Positions 47,255 through 60,933 of a stretch of DNA of 64,000 bases are shown one piece after another. Each line of letters begins with the position of its first letter. The first letter of the stretch is position 1. The position numbers were made by a program, and so were the translations under genes. Location of the stretch: contig CANUEZ040000029.1 in NCBI GenBank assembly GCA_948099385.1, positions 4,123,501-4,187,500 on the forward strand, given 5' to 3'. Under the pieces are notes generated by a model. The model was not told the DNA's origin. It made no database searches and was given only the letters and a program-made list of their open reading frames with translations. This stretch comes from Fasciola hepatica (taxonomy: Eukaryota; Platyhelminthes; Trematoda; Plagiorchiida; Fasciolidae).

Positions 47255-47540
47255 TGCAAGGCCCGCCAGTGCAAATACTAGCGGACATTTGGCAAAAGGC
47301 TACATGGGTTAAAGTAATTTCACTATTACGTAATATGATGAATTTATCAAAATGAAAGCACTGTCTGCAACTTGAACAATAATAACGGTGTTCACGTTTC
47401 AAACTTATCGTAAGCTTTTTCAAATTAGACAGCATACTCTTACACAGATTTCTGTCTTGGACTTAAACAAGTGCAGGCAGTAAGCAAAAAAGAGTAATTA
47501 TTTGAACATCTATTCACCTAGGGATGCAGTCGAAACAGTT

Positions 47541-47783
47541 TCATGTGCAATGAATGGATAACCCACTGGCAGTTTTTGCTTCCGAAAGAACAACGCGGGC
47601 TATCAGAAGCACAGCGGCAAACTTCTGCCCATCGCACAGTGTTATCCGATTAGCTGTGCCAAGGTAGATCAACCGGCGGAGTGAATGTCCAGTAACCAGA
47701 ATGACGTCGGCTCGGTTCCGGCCCGCGGCATGGGACATATCGAAGATTTTCCATTTCTGGCATCCTCCCGGCTCCTTTTGTCT
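47541..47783 (-). CDS. GC-rich candidate terminal exon or old repeat coding remnant
   Basis: A minus-strand frame of 80 codons to TGA 47541-47543, with strong GC in codon position 3 and overall GC near 52-55%, far above its neighbours. It includes CQKWKIFDMSHAAGRNRADV and ILVTGHSLRRLIYLGTANRI. The compositional jump argues for coding or a transferred/repeat origin. Not recognised; splice sites are not clear. Confidence 0.33.
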   Translation of the reverse strand, partial: RQKEPGGCQKWKIFDMSHAAGRNRADVILVTGHSLRRLIYLGTANRITLCDGQKFAAVLLIARVVLSEAKTASGLSIHCT

Positions 47784-47789
47784 TCAATA

Positions 47790-50285
47790 AACTCGACAAA
47801 TGTGCATAGAGTTGACCGGATCAAGTTGAATTGCCATAATCCATGATTTTACATTCCCCGCTTCCAGGGTATAGTGAAAACACCATCCAAAGGCACGTAT
47901 AAAATCTAACGGTTTATTCGATCGAGCCGAATAAGTGTTATCAGTCATAATCTCAATGGTCTGTGGGTGAGTGTGCCAATATGTGCATTTGGCCAGAATA
48001 TTATAAATTCGCTTCTCACTGAGTTAACAAAAACGTCAGACACTACATAGGGAAGTTGAAAAAAGAGCCCTGTTTACTATATTTTGCTCGTGTTTTTCTT
48101 TTGTGTTCGTCAAAGTTCAACGTAGTTGTACGGGCATGCAGTTTTATTTATTTATCAGTATTCCGAAGTTATGCTACCGGGTTTTTAAGGAAATAATTCG
48201 GAGAGGACTGGTAGAAGTTTGGCGTGTTTCCTTCCATTCAGTTATTCAAACGACGTTCTGGTCTTGTAGAGGTGGACCAGGTAATTCCTTCAGACTCTAC
48301 TGCTATCCAGACATGTATTATGAAATGACTTGAAAAGGATGTTACATAGAAATAGAAATTCCTAATGTTTAATCAATTTAGAACAACCTGGTTATATCAG
48401 TAAACTTTTAAATGATCCCTTCTGATCTAATAATGGATCAACAACGTTTCTGGGATTTCTTGTTCCTAAGGCTCAATTTACTGTCTAATACTTCTGGATT
48501 GTCAAAACAAATTACCATCATTTTCCACTTCAACCTCTCTTCCAATATGAATATTCTCTCAGATGTCCCTAATGAAAGTAGTAGACAAAATCTTTGATTA
48601 TGACGGTTTTTCAATCGCTCCTTTCCAGGAGAGTACATCTGAGCAGTTATTGAACCTCTATCCTTGAACAGCGTCATTTCGCGACTACATTTTTAACAAC
48701 CATTAGATTGAGTACACTTTCTGGGCTTTTCCATCCTTTCGCTCAGATCACCAATGAAAGCATATTGTCCAGAACAAATCAATGTTATTCAACATGTCTC
48801 TCTGAACGAACATTTTTATACTTAGCAGTAATCACGTTTGTTAGAGGTGACAAAGGTAAGTACTCCAGGTGGATCATTTTTCACAAACTTCAAGGTAAGG
48901 GTGAGACTTTGATCAACTCATCGCATAAAAACAGTTTGTTTCGTCGGTTTTCTCCGCCTACCAACTCGTAGATTCTCATTCCAACTGCCATTATTGTGTT
49001 CCTTTACAATTCAGAAAAGCCACTTTCATATATTGCTCTATATTATTTTGGTTATCCCATCATCCGAAAGGTGCACGAATTGGTAAATGAAAATCCCCCT
49101 ACTGCACTTTTTGTAACAATGTAGTCACTTTGTTGTCGGACTCCTGAGCAAAAAATTAGCACACCCGAAAAGTACAAAGCCTTTTCTATCGTATTCCTTT
49201 TCGATCAGTTTCGAATACTCGAACGTTTGTTAATCACTTCCAGAGAATCTTCATCTTATAAAGTTTATTTCAATTTCTACTTTCTTTGTCTTACAATTAT
49301 TGGAAAATACTTCAGGAAAGAGTCACGGTTAATTAAAGGCTGTCTCTCGGGATAAATTATCCGCCGTGTTGACGGCAGAGTTAGAACCCGTGTTGGAATT
49401 ATTGCCTAAACTGATGATCTTTTGACGAACGACCGTCAAGGGTGATCAGTTGTCCTATGTTCCCATTGTCCTGCACTTTTCAAATCCTAAATAAGAAGCT
49501 AATTAAGAACAGGATGCATGAAATAGATGGCTTCAAAGAGTAGCTGTTCATTTTATATCAAGTTATTGGATATGGTATGAAGACTTCATTGAGGACTTAG
49601 TTCAGTTCAAATCATTTACTAGCCTTTAGTTCATAAATCGAGTCGTTGAAAGTACTTCACTTTTATTAAAAAATTTCCGTGTTCTACCTCTCAAGTTATT
49701 CACTGAATCACTTGGTCTCGTAAAATTGGGTTTTTAAATGCTTTAAACAAAAGTTACCCACGTGAGACCTCTTTGTTACTGAGAGATTCCAAATGTTTGT
49801 GTTTTTCAGGTTTAATAAATAATGCTTTGTGACGGCAATCACGTAATAGAAGGAATTCGCGTTCAAACAAATAAGTATTGCAGAAGCTATCCTTTCTGGC
49901 CTTTCCCCATTGGGGGATTAAATACTGAAGCCAGCTTTCGAGGAAATGGGAAAATAGCGGGAAGCCTTCTGGGTTGATGAAAAATATCCGGGATGAAATG
50001 AATTTTTGATGAAATTATGTGTTGTGTTTTGCTTCATACGCTTCACTCGCAAGAGTAAAATATATTACCCATGAAATACGCACCGCGTGGCAAATGATAG
50101 TGAGGTAAGTTTATATTAATGATAGAGGAATTATTCCATAAATGAAAACTTTGACGTACATCAATGAGAGCATGGGATCTTCCTTCTGAAAAATTTAAAA
50201 AGCAAATGGAAAAGTATGACTAACAGAAATCACTTAGGCTGCAGTGGTAAGTGGAATATTGTGAAATGTTTTATATTGAACCAGT
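47790..50285. other. no confident gene
   Basis: Several 60-87 codon frames on both strands (for example 48103-48333, 48438-48677 and 48708-48971) have no convincing exon structure. No repeats are recognised. Confidence 0.4.
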
Positions 50286-50486
50286 TTAATGTGCTAGAAG
50301 ATACTCATAGTTTCTTCCGGTGCGAATTCGTTTAAAATTGTCTAGAATTGTGTTTTCCGTATCTGTCCGATATGGCCAGTATGCCTTACTCAGATTCTTT
50401 GATTCCAGTCTCGTACAAGGAGATGGGACGGTACGCCTATGCTTCTGAGCAAACTGATCAAGTGGTAAAATAACCCAATTCCGCAT
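50286..50486 (-). CDS. candidate terminal exon, unknown protein
   Basis: A minus-strand frame of 66 codons to TAA opens after an acceptor with a decent pyrimidine tract (cccttgctttgttgttag) and reads MRNWVILPLDQFAQKHRRTV, then LSKAYWPYRTDTENTILDNF. An AATATA variant signal lies just downstream on the minus strand. No family is recognised. A plus-strand frame at 50561-50788 is an equally open neighbour. Confidence 0.27.
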   Translation of the reverse strand: MRNWVILPLDQFAQKHRRTVPSPCTRLESKNLSKAYWPYRTDTENTILDNFKRIRTGRNYEYLLAH

Positions 50487-50789
50487 CTAACAACAAAGCA
50501 AGGGAATTATTGATGTCTTCTGAATTTCCAAAAAACTTCGAAAGATAATAATGACAGCTATTGGCAAACCCGTATCTAGCAGATTTTTCGAATAAATTAA
50601 TTTTCTCAAACGGTGTAGTGCAACCGGAATGCTACTTCCAAAGTGAATACAGCCCCCCCACACCCTGTGAGAATAATATACTTGAAACAATTTTACCACG
50701 ATCGTCAGGCTTGTACTGCTGCATCGAAATTCGTGGGTGGTGGGAAAACGTTCTTTCTCAATACCGGGATACGTGTCTGTTTCAGTAAA

Positions 50790-53161
50790 CTTTCATATTT
50801 TTCCCCTAAACATGTTTAGAATAAAAACACTGAAATGATGAGCCTAATTGTCATGTGATTAGCTCATCTGACAACATGATTGTAGCCGCCCACAAAAAAA
50901 TAGGTTTTTCCTTCAACCCATGACATTCACGATGTGCTTCTTGTATTACTCCTCAACAAATGACATTTTCTTTTGCTGTAATTGTAAATTTAGACCTGTC
51001 AGCTTCTATCAGCACTTATGATTTTCATGACCAACATAAACTCAAATAAATAGTTCATGCATGTGTAATCCACAAAGGGACTTTTTGAAACTTGTCGTAA
51101 ATGATATAATTAACTCATATTTGAAAATAATTCATCCTTCGACCGTCAGAATGATTTTCAATATCATGCTGGATATTCCGAATCATCAACGGGCAAAATT
51201 AGCCACGAATAACCGTGACCGATGGTTCCTCAAAATAGGTGATATATTTGTTTGACTGATCCCAATGCTAGGATCGTTTTGCTGGTAGGGACTGATAGGT
51301 AAAAGTTGTAAGCCATATGCACCAAGAGTACAGTCACAAACTGGTGGTGAGATAAAGTTGCACACGAAAAAGTCCTGTGCGGAAAGTATTTCTTTGTCAA
51401 GTTTACAAATTTAAAATGTAAAACATGTGTCATGAAAGACTCTGAAGCCCCAAGATAACTTGGATTTCAAGAACATTCTTCTCTCCCGAAGACAAGGCAT
51501 AAAGAAATAAAACGTTGGACTTTGGATGCCAGTAAAGACTACCGTGCTGCATTCTAGAACCGTCCCAATAACGTCCCTAGGAGGAATAGTTTTCCAGATT
51601 ACTATCGCCACTATTCATTTCTGACTTGTTTCTTAGCAAGAATTCTCAAACAGCCATCAACTCAGCTTCATCTGCATAACAAGTGAACTGTGTTTTTGCC
51701 AAGTTTTGTTGACTTACCAAAAACGATGACACTTTACAAACGAAAGTGGAATTTCTTCGTTGCCCGAGTTTTTTTTAATAGAACTTCACAACCTTCAACG
51801 ACTCTTCACATTTCATGCCATTTGCTAGTTTTTGAAGAAATCAGGACAGGGCAAACTGTACTTGTAATGTGTTGAATATTTTCCTTTCCAATCCACCTTT
51901 GCCGATTTTGAGGTTTTTGGCATCGTTTACTGTAATCTTATCTGGATTTGAAGTAAAAAAATTAATTTCTCTAGTTATTATTTTATTTTGAATTGTACCT
52001 TGCTGACAAAACCAAATGCCATACCCTTGGTTTTAGTCTGCTTTATGAGGAAATATTGGTAGACTTCACCAGTGAAAGTAATCCAGTGACCAGTCATGAA
52101 ATTTTACCAACCCGTTCGAAGCTTTCATAGTGTAACATGGCTCCACACTTTGTTAAGTTAGCGGTTCTCAGGTGCTCACAGGTGAGACAGCCTTCGAACC
52201 CAATTAAATGACGGTTCAAGTAAGCATGACAACATATAGATCGTCCCAGGTTCATGAAGTTATCCCAAGATGCTGTAATAGTGAGAGATTGAATTAGTAC
52301 GGATAGCTTCTCGTATTAACAACGCGTCGAGTTTATTGTCTAAAGAAACGTAGTCAACAACCCAAAGAAACGCTACAGAATGCACTATTGGATATCAAAT
52401 AGGGAATAAACAAAGGTTTCTAGGCACAATACAGTTGTGTGTAACCAAGAGAATCTAACGCTTTATATTTAGTCGTCTGGGTAGTCAGTGGTAACGAATG
52501 TTAACAAAAGATATTGATAAAAGCATCAGCAGTGCGTGCTTCAGGTGACAAAGAGAAATAATCTATTCACAGAGATAGTCAGCCGACGAGCTGATTAACT
52601 CGAACACGAATATCTAACAGCGTCACGCCACAAACTATAACCCCAGAATTCTATAGAAACACAGTCTTCTTCTAACCTTTAGTTACAAGTATTATTCATC
52701 GATGAGATTACCATCTCTGAAATGGCCGCTACAGACATATCTGACCTGATCAGTTTAGAAGAGAACTACGCCATTTCGCTCTTGCTTGAAACATGCTAAG
52801 GTTACTCGTAGCATCGGATGACATCTGGTTCACTTCGTGAAGTCTTTTCATTTCATGAACAAAATTGGAAAATAGAATGTTATCTTTTATTGCTGCCTTT
52901 ACGCCACTATATTTCGTAGCATCACCTTCCATATGCACAGGTTTTTAAGCAAAACTCATGGAACCGAAAGTATGTTGTGTAATACTACAGAAACTGGTTG
53001 AACTTTCAGCAGTTAAATAATCTTGACATTTTACCATCTATTGTAAAAGCTGAGAAAATCACTCAACTAATCCATATAAGCAACGTGATGAGTAGACCGT
53101 AAATTTTTAAACATATTTTCGTTGTATTTGTCTTTTTTTAATAGGACACTGTTTTTTCCAG
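50790..53161. other. no confident gene
   Basis: Only short frames without paired splice sites. This stretch probably contains introns or intergenic DNA upstream of the candidate exons at 53.2-53.8 kb. Confidence 0.4.
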
Positions 53162-53819
53162 GTACTGTGTACGTTGTTCATTTTACACAAGCAACGGTGA
53201 ATCGCTACATTTACCGCCGATTCTTGGCTGGCGATGGAAGCCGGACGAGCTAACTTCACTAGCTCCATCGGCAGACCATTGCCACCGACTGATGCGACGA
53301 TCGTTGTCGTTTAACGATACGCTATTCCATTTCAAGACACTTTTTGGTAGGTCAGTACACTAAACATTTCGAGTGGAACTGTTTACACTCCTCGATTAAG
53401 GGGAATAAGCCTTAACATTTTACCACAAATTTTTCAGATATGAGTTACATCCGTCTCATCCACAGCCTACACACGGGTGCCGTGTATGTGTACACACTTG
53501 ATGAATATGCATTCCTTAAGTCCAAGGTATTTTCCGCGATTGTCACTCATATTGTAGTATGCCAATATGCTCTGATACCTCATGCACTATATCGCCGATT
53601 TCAGTCTTTATTTAACCTAACTGTACTCCTAATCAACAAGCAAGTGTCTACTTAGGAAATACAAATGGTACTCAATTTCAGCCCATCATTTTCCGGGATG
53701 GTAAAATATTTTTGCAAGATTCATACTTCCTCTTGTTCACTGAAATCCGACCACGGGCTGGGGTACCATTTCAAACGAAATTGCCTACAGCCTACAGAGG
53801 TGATCTGGCGGCGCAATAA
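53162..53819 (+). CDS. candidate last three exons of an unknown gene
   Basis: Exon 53162-53346 opens after cactgttttttccag and has GC near 50%; it reads YCVRCSFYTSNGESLHLPPI, then LGWRWKPDELTSLAPSADHC, and ends at a good GTAGGT donor in phase 1. Exon 53438-53526 opens in phase 1 after caaatttttcag (MSYIRLIHSLHTGAVYVYTL) and ends at GTATTT in phase 0. Exon 53682-53819 opens in phase 0 after ctcaatttcag and reads PIIFRDGKIFLQDSYFLLFT, then EIRPRAGVPFQTKLPTAYRG, to TAA. The first acceptor could instead be at 53145, in the same frame. One of the better chains here; the protein is not recognised. Confidence 0.42.
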
Positions 53820-54389
53820 CTGATCGAGCAATCGGGCGCGTTCACATGGTGTGGGCTGCAGTATTGACACGGGTAAACGCTATAAATGGCATGCAAACGT
53901 CGTGAAGCTCGCAACAGATTGCACACAGCTTTCATGGGTGCCGGGCTAATAGACATAAGCCGAAGCAAATTACTCTTTAAACAAAAAAAGTAACAAAGAT
54001 CTTTCATCTCCTGAACACCTGAGTAAACTCTGAACGAGTTTTTCATCACGGTACTTCACAAACGCTTTTCATTCGTTATCATTCAACAGATAACCTTTTT
54101 TATGAGAAACTCAGAAGTAGAGACTGAAAATTTTACATGGTGTTTACCCTTCAAAATCCATTAGGTAGAATAAATAGTTTTTTACTAATAATTGAATACG
54201 AGTTTGAAATGTTGGTTCACTCTGCTTCTTCAGGCTGACTACATTTGGAATATATGCTTTGAAACTATTCGTGGATGACAAAAGCAAAGGAAACAGGTTT
54301 GCTGTAATTTGGTGCCATGCAGGTCGAAAGAAATTTCATGTTTGTTTCGACTAAACTAATTGTGTTCACTACTATAGGTATCTGATAAC

Positions 54390-56610
54390 ATCAACCAGCA
54401 CTGATCTCTTATCAGGAATACTTTATATTTGCTGCTTTAGTGAGTTGTGGCTTATCTCATGGTGCAATGGGACACCGGATTTCTGCTGAATCCGTGAGAA
54501 ATCTCGAAGCACACCAGTTGATACGTGGTGTGAGCACGGGATGTGGGCTTAACCCTAGCCCTCCTAGGGATAGCGAAATCTGGTAGTCCCAACGCGCTTT
54601 GGAGAATGAATATGCTGCTGTCGTGAAAACTTCAAAAAAGCAGTTCTATCTCTTCCGAGTCACCGGTAGGAAACCACTAGGTGTGAGCGAAACCACCTGT
54701 GAAGCTGACGGGTCGCCAATTCACAATCAGCAATTGAATACTGAACACTGGACAGGGCGGTTTCGAACATATTTTACCTGACCTTCTAAGTCAGCCTCTC
54801 CTATAGTTCTTCCGACACACCACCCGTCCTCTGTTTCGATTGATCCACCTACCAAGAGGGAGATCCGCAGGGAAATTCGATCCTTAGAACGTCGCTAATC
54901 ACAGGGCTCCGATGACCGTTCCAACCGTTTTTGAGGAAAGGTGGAAAACAGCTAGTGAAAGAACTCTGTTTTTGTTCTTGGAAGTTTGGAATTCAGAGCA
55001 GGTTCTCATCTTGTGGTAAGAATCAACTGTTGTCATTATCTTTAAGGAAGGATTGTGTAGTGTCTGCTCTAACCACAGGAATGCAAGTCTTAACCCAAAA
55101 TCATTGAAGCTGCATGCGTCATACTTCGCATGTTTTACTAAACATGTGAAAAGCTTACTCGCAAGTAGCAGGCTGAGTTTCGTGCTAGTTGTGAATTTAT
55201 CGACTAAAAGCTTTGCCCTTTAACAGCTGCTGAAACTCGGCCATATCATCCAACGATCAACATGTTCCCAGACTTGACTCCGTCGATAGTTCCGGTCTGT
55301 GGGAGAGTTTGCTGAGGAATGGAGTTCCTCAGGAATATGTATCAGTCCTCAAAGATTTGAGTCGACATAACTCCGGTCGGGCTAGGGCCTACTGCCGGCT
55401 TTCTTCTACTTTTGATGTATCAGTTTAAGTACAACAAAGTTGCCCTTTATACCTATTCCTTTTCAACTTTGCCATGGAGGATATTTTACAAAATATCTTG
55501 CCTGGTCTAGTAAGCCGTAGGGGTAAATTCCCCTTCCCTCAGGAAATAAAGTTTCCGACTTGGAATATGTCTACGATATTGCCTTACTGAGCTATATTGC
55601 ACAGGCAGTGCAATATGCCTTGGACCGCTTAGTGATTGAGGTATCCAGATGCGGTATGTACTTTGCGCCTTCCAAATCCAGAGTACTTTTGCAAGATTGA
55701 CGGGAGCCCGTGCACCCACCCTTTGTGGTGATCAGCTAGAGTTAGCCACCAACTTTAAGTACCTTGGAAACTTGACAACAGCTGGAATTGGTTTTGGAAA
55801 GAAGATCAATTCTGTAATAGTGAGAGCCAGAACAGCTTCCACAAACCTGCGATGCCTGTGATGCCTTCGTGACATCCGGTTTCCCTCTCAAACGACAGCT
55901 ATAGATTGCCGCAGTTCATGGTGTTCCACTTTACTTTTATGGGACTCGTACAACCGGAGTTGAGAATTCTCGGCGTCTTTCTGTGTTTGACAGTCGATTA
56001 CTCCAAAGCTTTACCGAAGTACGGTGGGAACATCGAATGAGTAATGATGAGGTACGCCGTTGTGTCATGGGCTTGGATAGTAGCTCTTCAACTCGAGGGA
56101 TCTTAAAACACCTCCTTCGATGGCTCGGATACATTTTGCTTATGTTTACTCACCGTCTACCTTCCTTTACTCTGTTCACACCTGCTGAACAAGAGTAGAA
56201 GAAAAAAAGTAGCCGTCAGGCGGTATTTTTGCTTAGGTGTATGAAGAAGCTAGCGTCATCAGCGACTTTGGTTGCTACTTCTTGCTTTCCTGGTTGGGGC
56301 CCATGGGAAGAGGACTGTCATTGGTTTGAGACATTGAGGGACATAGCCCAGAGTATAAGCAAGTGAAATGAACACTGTACGGTCTATCTTTTCAATTCTT
56401 GCATCCTATAAACACAAAAATGTCACTGATACAAAAATGAAGACCAAAAAGTATCAAAACCTCTAGAAAAGACAAAAATCTACTTATATCTTTTGACTAA
56501 CTACTTCCTGTACTCTGTTGTACTTAGCCCCCCTCTTTTATGCATTTATAATTCTTGCATTGGCACCAACCTTCATTCCAAGCCAGTGTAAAACATACAT
56601 ATATATGTTT
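54390..56610 (+). mobile_element. LINE copy 2: 5'-truncated relative of copy 1
   Basis: Starts within the region before the reverse transcriptase: the frame reads like the family's WISxxSV...LEARQ segment near 54478, then VSETTCEADGSPI at 54684-54722. The reverse transcriptase is damaged by stops and indels; YGMYFAP-like residues lie near 55654 and ARAPTLCGDQLELATNFKYL from about 55709. The C-terminal part EVRWEHRMSNDEVRRCVMGL (56013-56072) through SCFPGWGPWEEDCHWFETLR (near 56283) is the best preserved. The 3' UTR ends near a short acatatatatg tract. It lacks the ~450 bp insertion of copy 1, which shows that insertion is secondary. Confidence 0.9.
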
Positions 56611-59454
56611 GTTTAAACATCGTAAAGAATGATTCAAATACCAGACAGAAGAAAGCCAATCCAGTAAGTATATAAATGGATTAGTATAAAATTAGTAGTG
56701 GATTTTTGGACTACTAATTTACTCCACTCAGGTGCAAAACCTACTATGTGCATTGACATCCAGGTAGTAAAATAAGGTCTAGTATATTCAGTTTTGCGGA
56801 TTTGTTTAACTGGAGTCCACAAAGCTTTTTCAACTTATTTAACATGATACACGAATTCACCCATTAGAATTGTACTTAAATTTACAAAAATCATGCAACC
56901 TAAGGAAAAGATATTTCACATAAAGCTGCATTCTGTCGTACAGCTGGTCAATCAGCAACTTGACCTTGCAAACCCGTTATTAGACTTAGAGATCTGGCTC
57001 AAACGGTTTTTTTTTAAACCAGTGTCTTTTTATTGCATGAAGCATATTTATGCAGATAAACGGGACTGAGTGTATGATAGGGGTAATTCACCCATTAGGA
57101 TTAAGGCCGGTTTGTTAAGGCATAGCTTGAAGGCTGAGTTTTGGTAAGAAACTTGAAATACAACAGATGGTAAAGTGTGTCGAAATTCTGCGGTTCCGGT
57201 AAAGGTCACAGTGTGAATAACTCCTTTTAGCAAGAGTTATGAGATTCATGGAGCTGCATGGTCCTTGCCTTGTAAACGGGATTCTCAAAGATCACTTACC
57301 GAAAGAGGGATCACAGAATTTAGTTTTTAGAAACAAAATACTGCATAGTACTGGTAGAACATGAGAAGAGAAGTCAAGCGTGGATAAGAGAGATTAGAGA
57401 TTTAGTCCAGTGGGGCACGGGATGAATTAAGGAAATCCCTCCTCTAAACGTGATTGCAATACCCAAAGATGAGCTTTATCAAGATTTGCGAAGACCAAGA
57501 TAGTGGGACGAGAGAGAGAAAGGTCTGATGCGGTTTAAATACGAATTTTTTTGGATGGCACCCTAGACGAGTTTAGAAACATCAGCGGAATCCTCGCAGA
57601 GGATGGGAGAAGAATCGATTTGTTTTATGAAATGAGATGAGGCTAAACAGACTTACGGAGAATAATCATGCCTTAAATTTTAAAAGCAATAAACTGAGTT
57701 GGTTTTTGGCTCAATGAACCAGCGGTTTCCAAGTCCATGTTCATGGGAGAACACCGGACAAGCTGAACGTAAAACTTAGAGGCAGCAGAAGCTTAAGGGT
57801 AGCATCAAACCATTAGGCAAAGTGAGCCGTATTCTGCGAAAGCATAAATGAAACGGAATGTTCTGGATGAGCCATTAATAAAAGAAAGGACGAAGTGGAA
57901 AACAGTACGAAATTTTGTGGTGCGCCAGAATTGTCCTGGAATGTCCTGGTGAATAAACTGTACACATGCACTAAAACTGGGAACCCCTGGCGAAACATCG
58001 GAAACCGAAGGCGGATTTAGAGACAAATTAAGACCCAGAATTATCTTTCCTACATTCCGTTTTGCAGGATTCAGTCGGCGTCCTGGGAGATGTCCAAAGA
58101 CACGACGTGTGGCTCACCGTGGGGAGAACAGCTACACATCAGTTAATGAAAGATGAAAGACGGATAATCGTCCGTAGGCCCGTGCTGGGAAATCCATATT
58201 GATGACGGCTCAAAAGAGTATAGTGTTATAGATGCAGTCAAAGTTACGCTTTCCCAAAATATTCCATATTTATCGAAGAAATTGAAGCATATACGTTAAA
58301 CTAATAATCCCAAGAATACCCGACAAATTGTGTTCTACAAGAAAACTTTTACAATTTACTGCTTGTTGACAAACTTAGCTAGAAATATAACTGATCAGTG
58401 GTAGCACCATACGCAACCAGGGCTGATAAGTGCTCTTATCTACCTCTTGATAAATCTAAAGTTATGCAAATCAAGGCAAGCCACTTGTGATTGCTTGTTC
58501 TCATGTTTCCTCTGCCCAGTGAGTTAGCACTGCGGACCAGAATTTCAGCTGGCAAGTTGTTTTTTCCCAGTTCACCAAATTAGCCTTGCATATCGAAAAG
58601 CAATTTTCCTTTTACTAACAAAAATAATGGTCCTAAACATTTTATATTCTACTAGTCTTAGAGTTTTCTGATGATCCTTTCGTTCTTTGATAGAAGCTGT
58701 TCCAGATAAGAAATGTTGTTGAATTTTCCGTAGTTGGTCTCCTCAAGACAACTAGGTCCAGGAATCCGCAAAGGTACTGAACTCAAAAGCACAGCTTCTG
58801 TCTCTCCAAATGCTGAAGACACTAAAACGTAATCTCTTCTTTTCATTAAGACCTATCAAATACCGTGATCACGTTTTCTCTGTCACGTGGATGTTGGTTA
58901 TTTTTTCATCTTTCTTAAGTGGTTCAACACCATGTTCTCTATGGTCAGGCAGGTGATGCACATTTTGGCTATGTGAATGATGCCAACTGTTGTTCACATA
59001 TCTTCTTCTGTGGTTTATTGGCCAGTGGGCATTTTCTTAGTATTAGATCAAAGGTTGTCGTTGTAGGTTCGGTTTGGACAAAAGTTAGCCCTAGTCTGTT
59101 CTACAAGGCCGTTGTCCTGGATTATTAATGTAGATGTGTCAAGTAGTTGTATTATCGTCTCTACTATTCGAAGACCTGTTTGTTTCATTTGTTTGTCTTC
59201 CAACAGTTGTTCAGCTCGTTACCAATTCTATTGAATTCTATCATAGTTTGAGGCAAGGAACGTCAACCAAGATTAAAGTGATTCGCATTTTGTCTCAAGC
59301 CGTTCTTGATTAATTTTGCTTGACCAAGGCTCTGAACTACCAAAGAAAAACGTCACTAGCAAATAGGTCTGCGACATTCTTGTGGATCACTCGCGAGCAT
59401 TCTTCGACAGTAAGGTGATAAAATCTATCTCAAGTATAGGTTACATTCGGGAAG
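56611..59454. other. no confident gene
   Basis: A/T-rich, with no paired splice sites of quality. Minus-strand and plus-strand frames of 60-75 codons (for example 57805-58026 and 58919-59128) look fortuitous. Confidence 0.4.
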
Positions 59455-59751
59455 CTACTTCTCGTAGCGGGAAAACATGGTACTGGTGGCATTTCCATTC
59501 GTCTGTTGGTCTTGCAAAAGTATTTTATATCTGTCTGACCCCTGCTGAAGAAAATAATTTGAGATTTTATTCGATATCTGATCCACAGCCTGTTGTGTAG
59601 TCTGGCCACGAATACCCACCACTATGACGTAATCAGAGCGTACTTTTGTTGGGATTAATTTTACTTTGTCATTTTCTAAATCACAATTTGTTCCGTGGCG
59701 ACGAGGACAGGCTACGCAAATGCAATGCGATAGTTTGGAGAAGGTATACAA
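59455..59751 (-). CDS. candidate terminal exon, unknown protein
   Basis: A minus-strand frame to TAG 59455-59457 includes CDLENDKVKLIPTKVRSDYV, then IVVGIRGQTTQQAVDQISNK and NYFLQQGSDRYKILLQDQQT. Composition is convincingly protein-like, with an alpha/beta feel. Cysteines cluster at the N-terminal end (HCICVACPRRHGTNC). A possible acceptor is the AG before CCTGTCCTCG, at about 59714. Family unknown. Confidence 0.32.
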   Translation of the reverse strand: MYTFSKLSHCICVACPRRHGTNCDLENDKVKLIPTKVRSDYVIVVGIRGQTTQQAVDQISNKISNYFLQQGSDRYKILLQDQQTNGNATSTMFSRYEK

Positions 59752-60933
59752 GGGTATAAATCGATTAGAAACTTCGAGAACACTTGATGCATGGCCTCAC
59801 AATTTGAGAATCGTATTGTTCTTCTGAAGCTCTCCTCTTTCTTATGGCCTTTTTTATTACGGCCTTGTCGATGGAGCCAAGGAAAGCACGTGAGGTATGT
59901 CTGTGCTTTTGCAGGTATGGCTCACCACTTTATAACGCAATAGATTTTTTGTCTTGTTCCTTTCTTCAGAAAAGGTCTTCCAGAAAAGACAAATGAGCCA
60001 TTATAGAGAGCATCGGTTTCTATGGGAACGCTGCAATTTTCACCTCAAAACGTTGTCAAAAATCTGCCAAATGTCAAAACAAACAATTTTCACTTTATCT
60101 GCAAAAGAACATCCTTAACAGAACTGAAATCCAGATTCCGTGTGATGGCAATCATCAATTTCACAAGAATTGTTTGTAAAACAGGAAACATTCCATAAAA
60201 CGTAAATCATACCGAATAAATCCGAAGCTCAACTTGGTCGTATTTGATGCAAAAACATTAGACGACCTGAGCGCGATTGACATGAAGGACCAGTACCAGT
60301 TAGTCTGCCAGATGTATCTGACAATAAAGTGAAACAATAAAAGACCACATGAACACGAAAAATGATATTTAGTCATCTGCTTGTTCAGAGCATTTTTCGC
60401 AGAGGCACAGAGGCATTACGAGTTTTTTAATAACGCAAATAGTTTTGTTTGTTGAATCTTGTCCTTAATTATCAGTAACGGCACCACGGACTGAAAATCG
60501 AATCAGGATTTTTCGAACCGGGAGGAGAATGACAGTCTTGTAAGAGATAAAATCACCACACCATTCTCCGCTTATGGTACCTTATTTAGACATCGGGAAA
60601 CCTTATAACCCGGGCGTGGACATGTTACCGACAGGAGGGAATGCACAAGAACTGTCACTCGATTAATTTCTTTTGTGGTGCTCGATGCATACTGGTTGGT
60701 TTTCTTTTGCCACGCATTACAAAACCCCATTACGTGAATTAACTCCTGACACAACTTAGCCGCTGGTGAACCGCTTATAGATCACAAAAGTTGTAAAGCT
60801 TGCCGTTTACTAATTGTGAAGAGTGGTTTTCAATGGGCACGTGTAACACTATTGTTTTGGCAGCTTCAGCAAACAGCTAGGAAGCATTTAGTAGAATGGC
60901 TATGAATTGGAACTCATGTTCGGATACGTTCAT

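Noticed and set aside
58919..59128. 69-codon plus-strand frame
   Set aside because: No splice context or conserved motif; this length is common by chance here.
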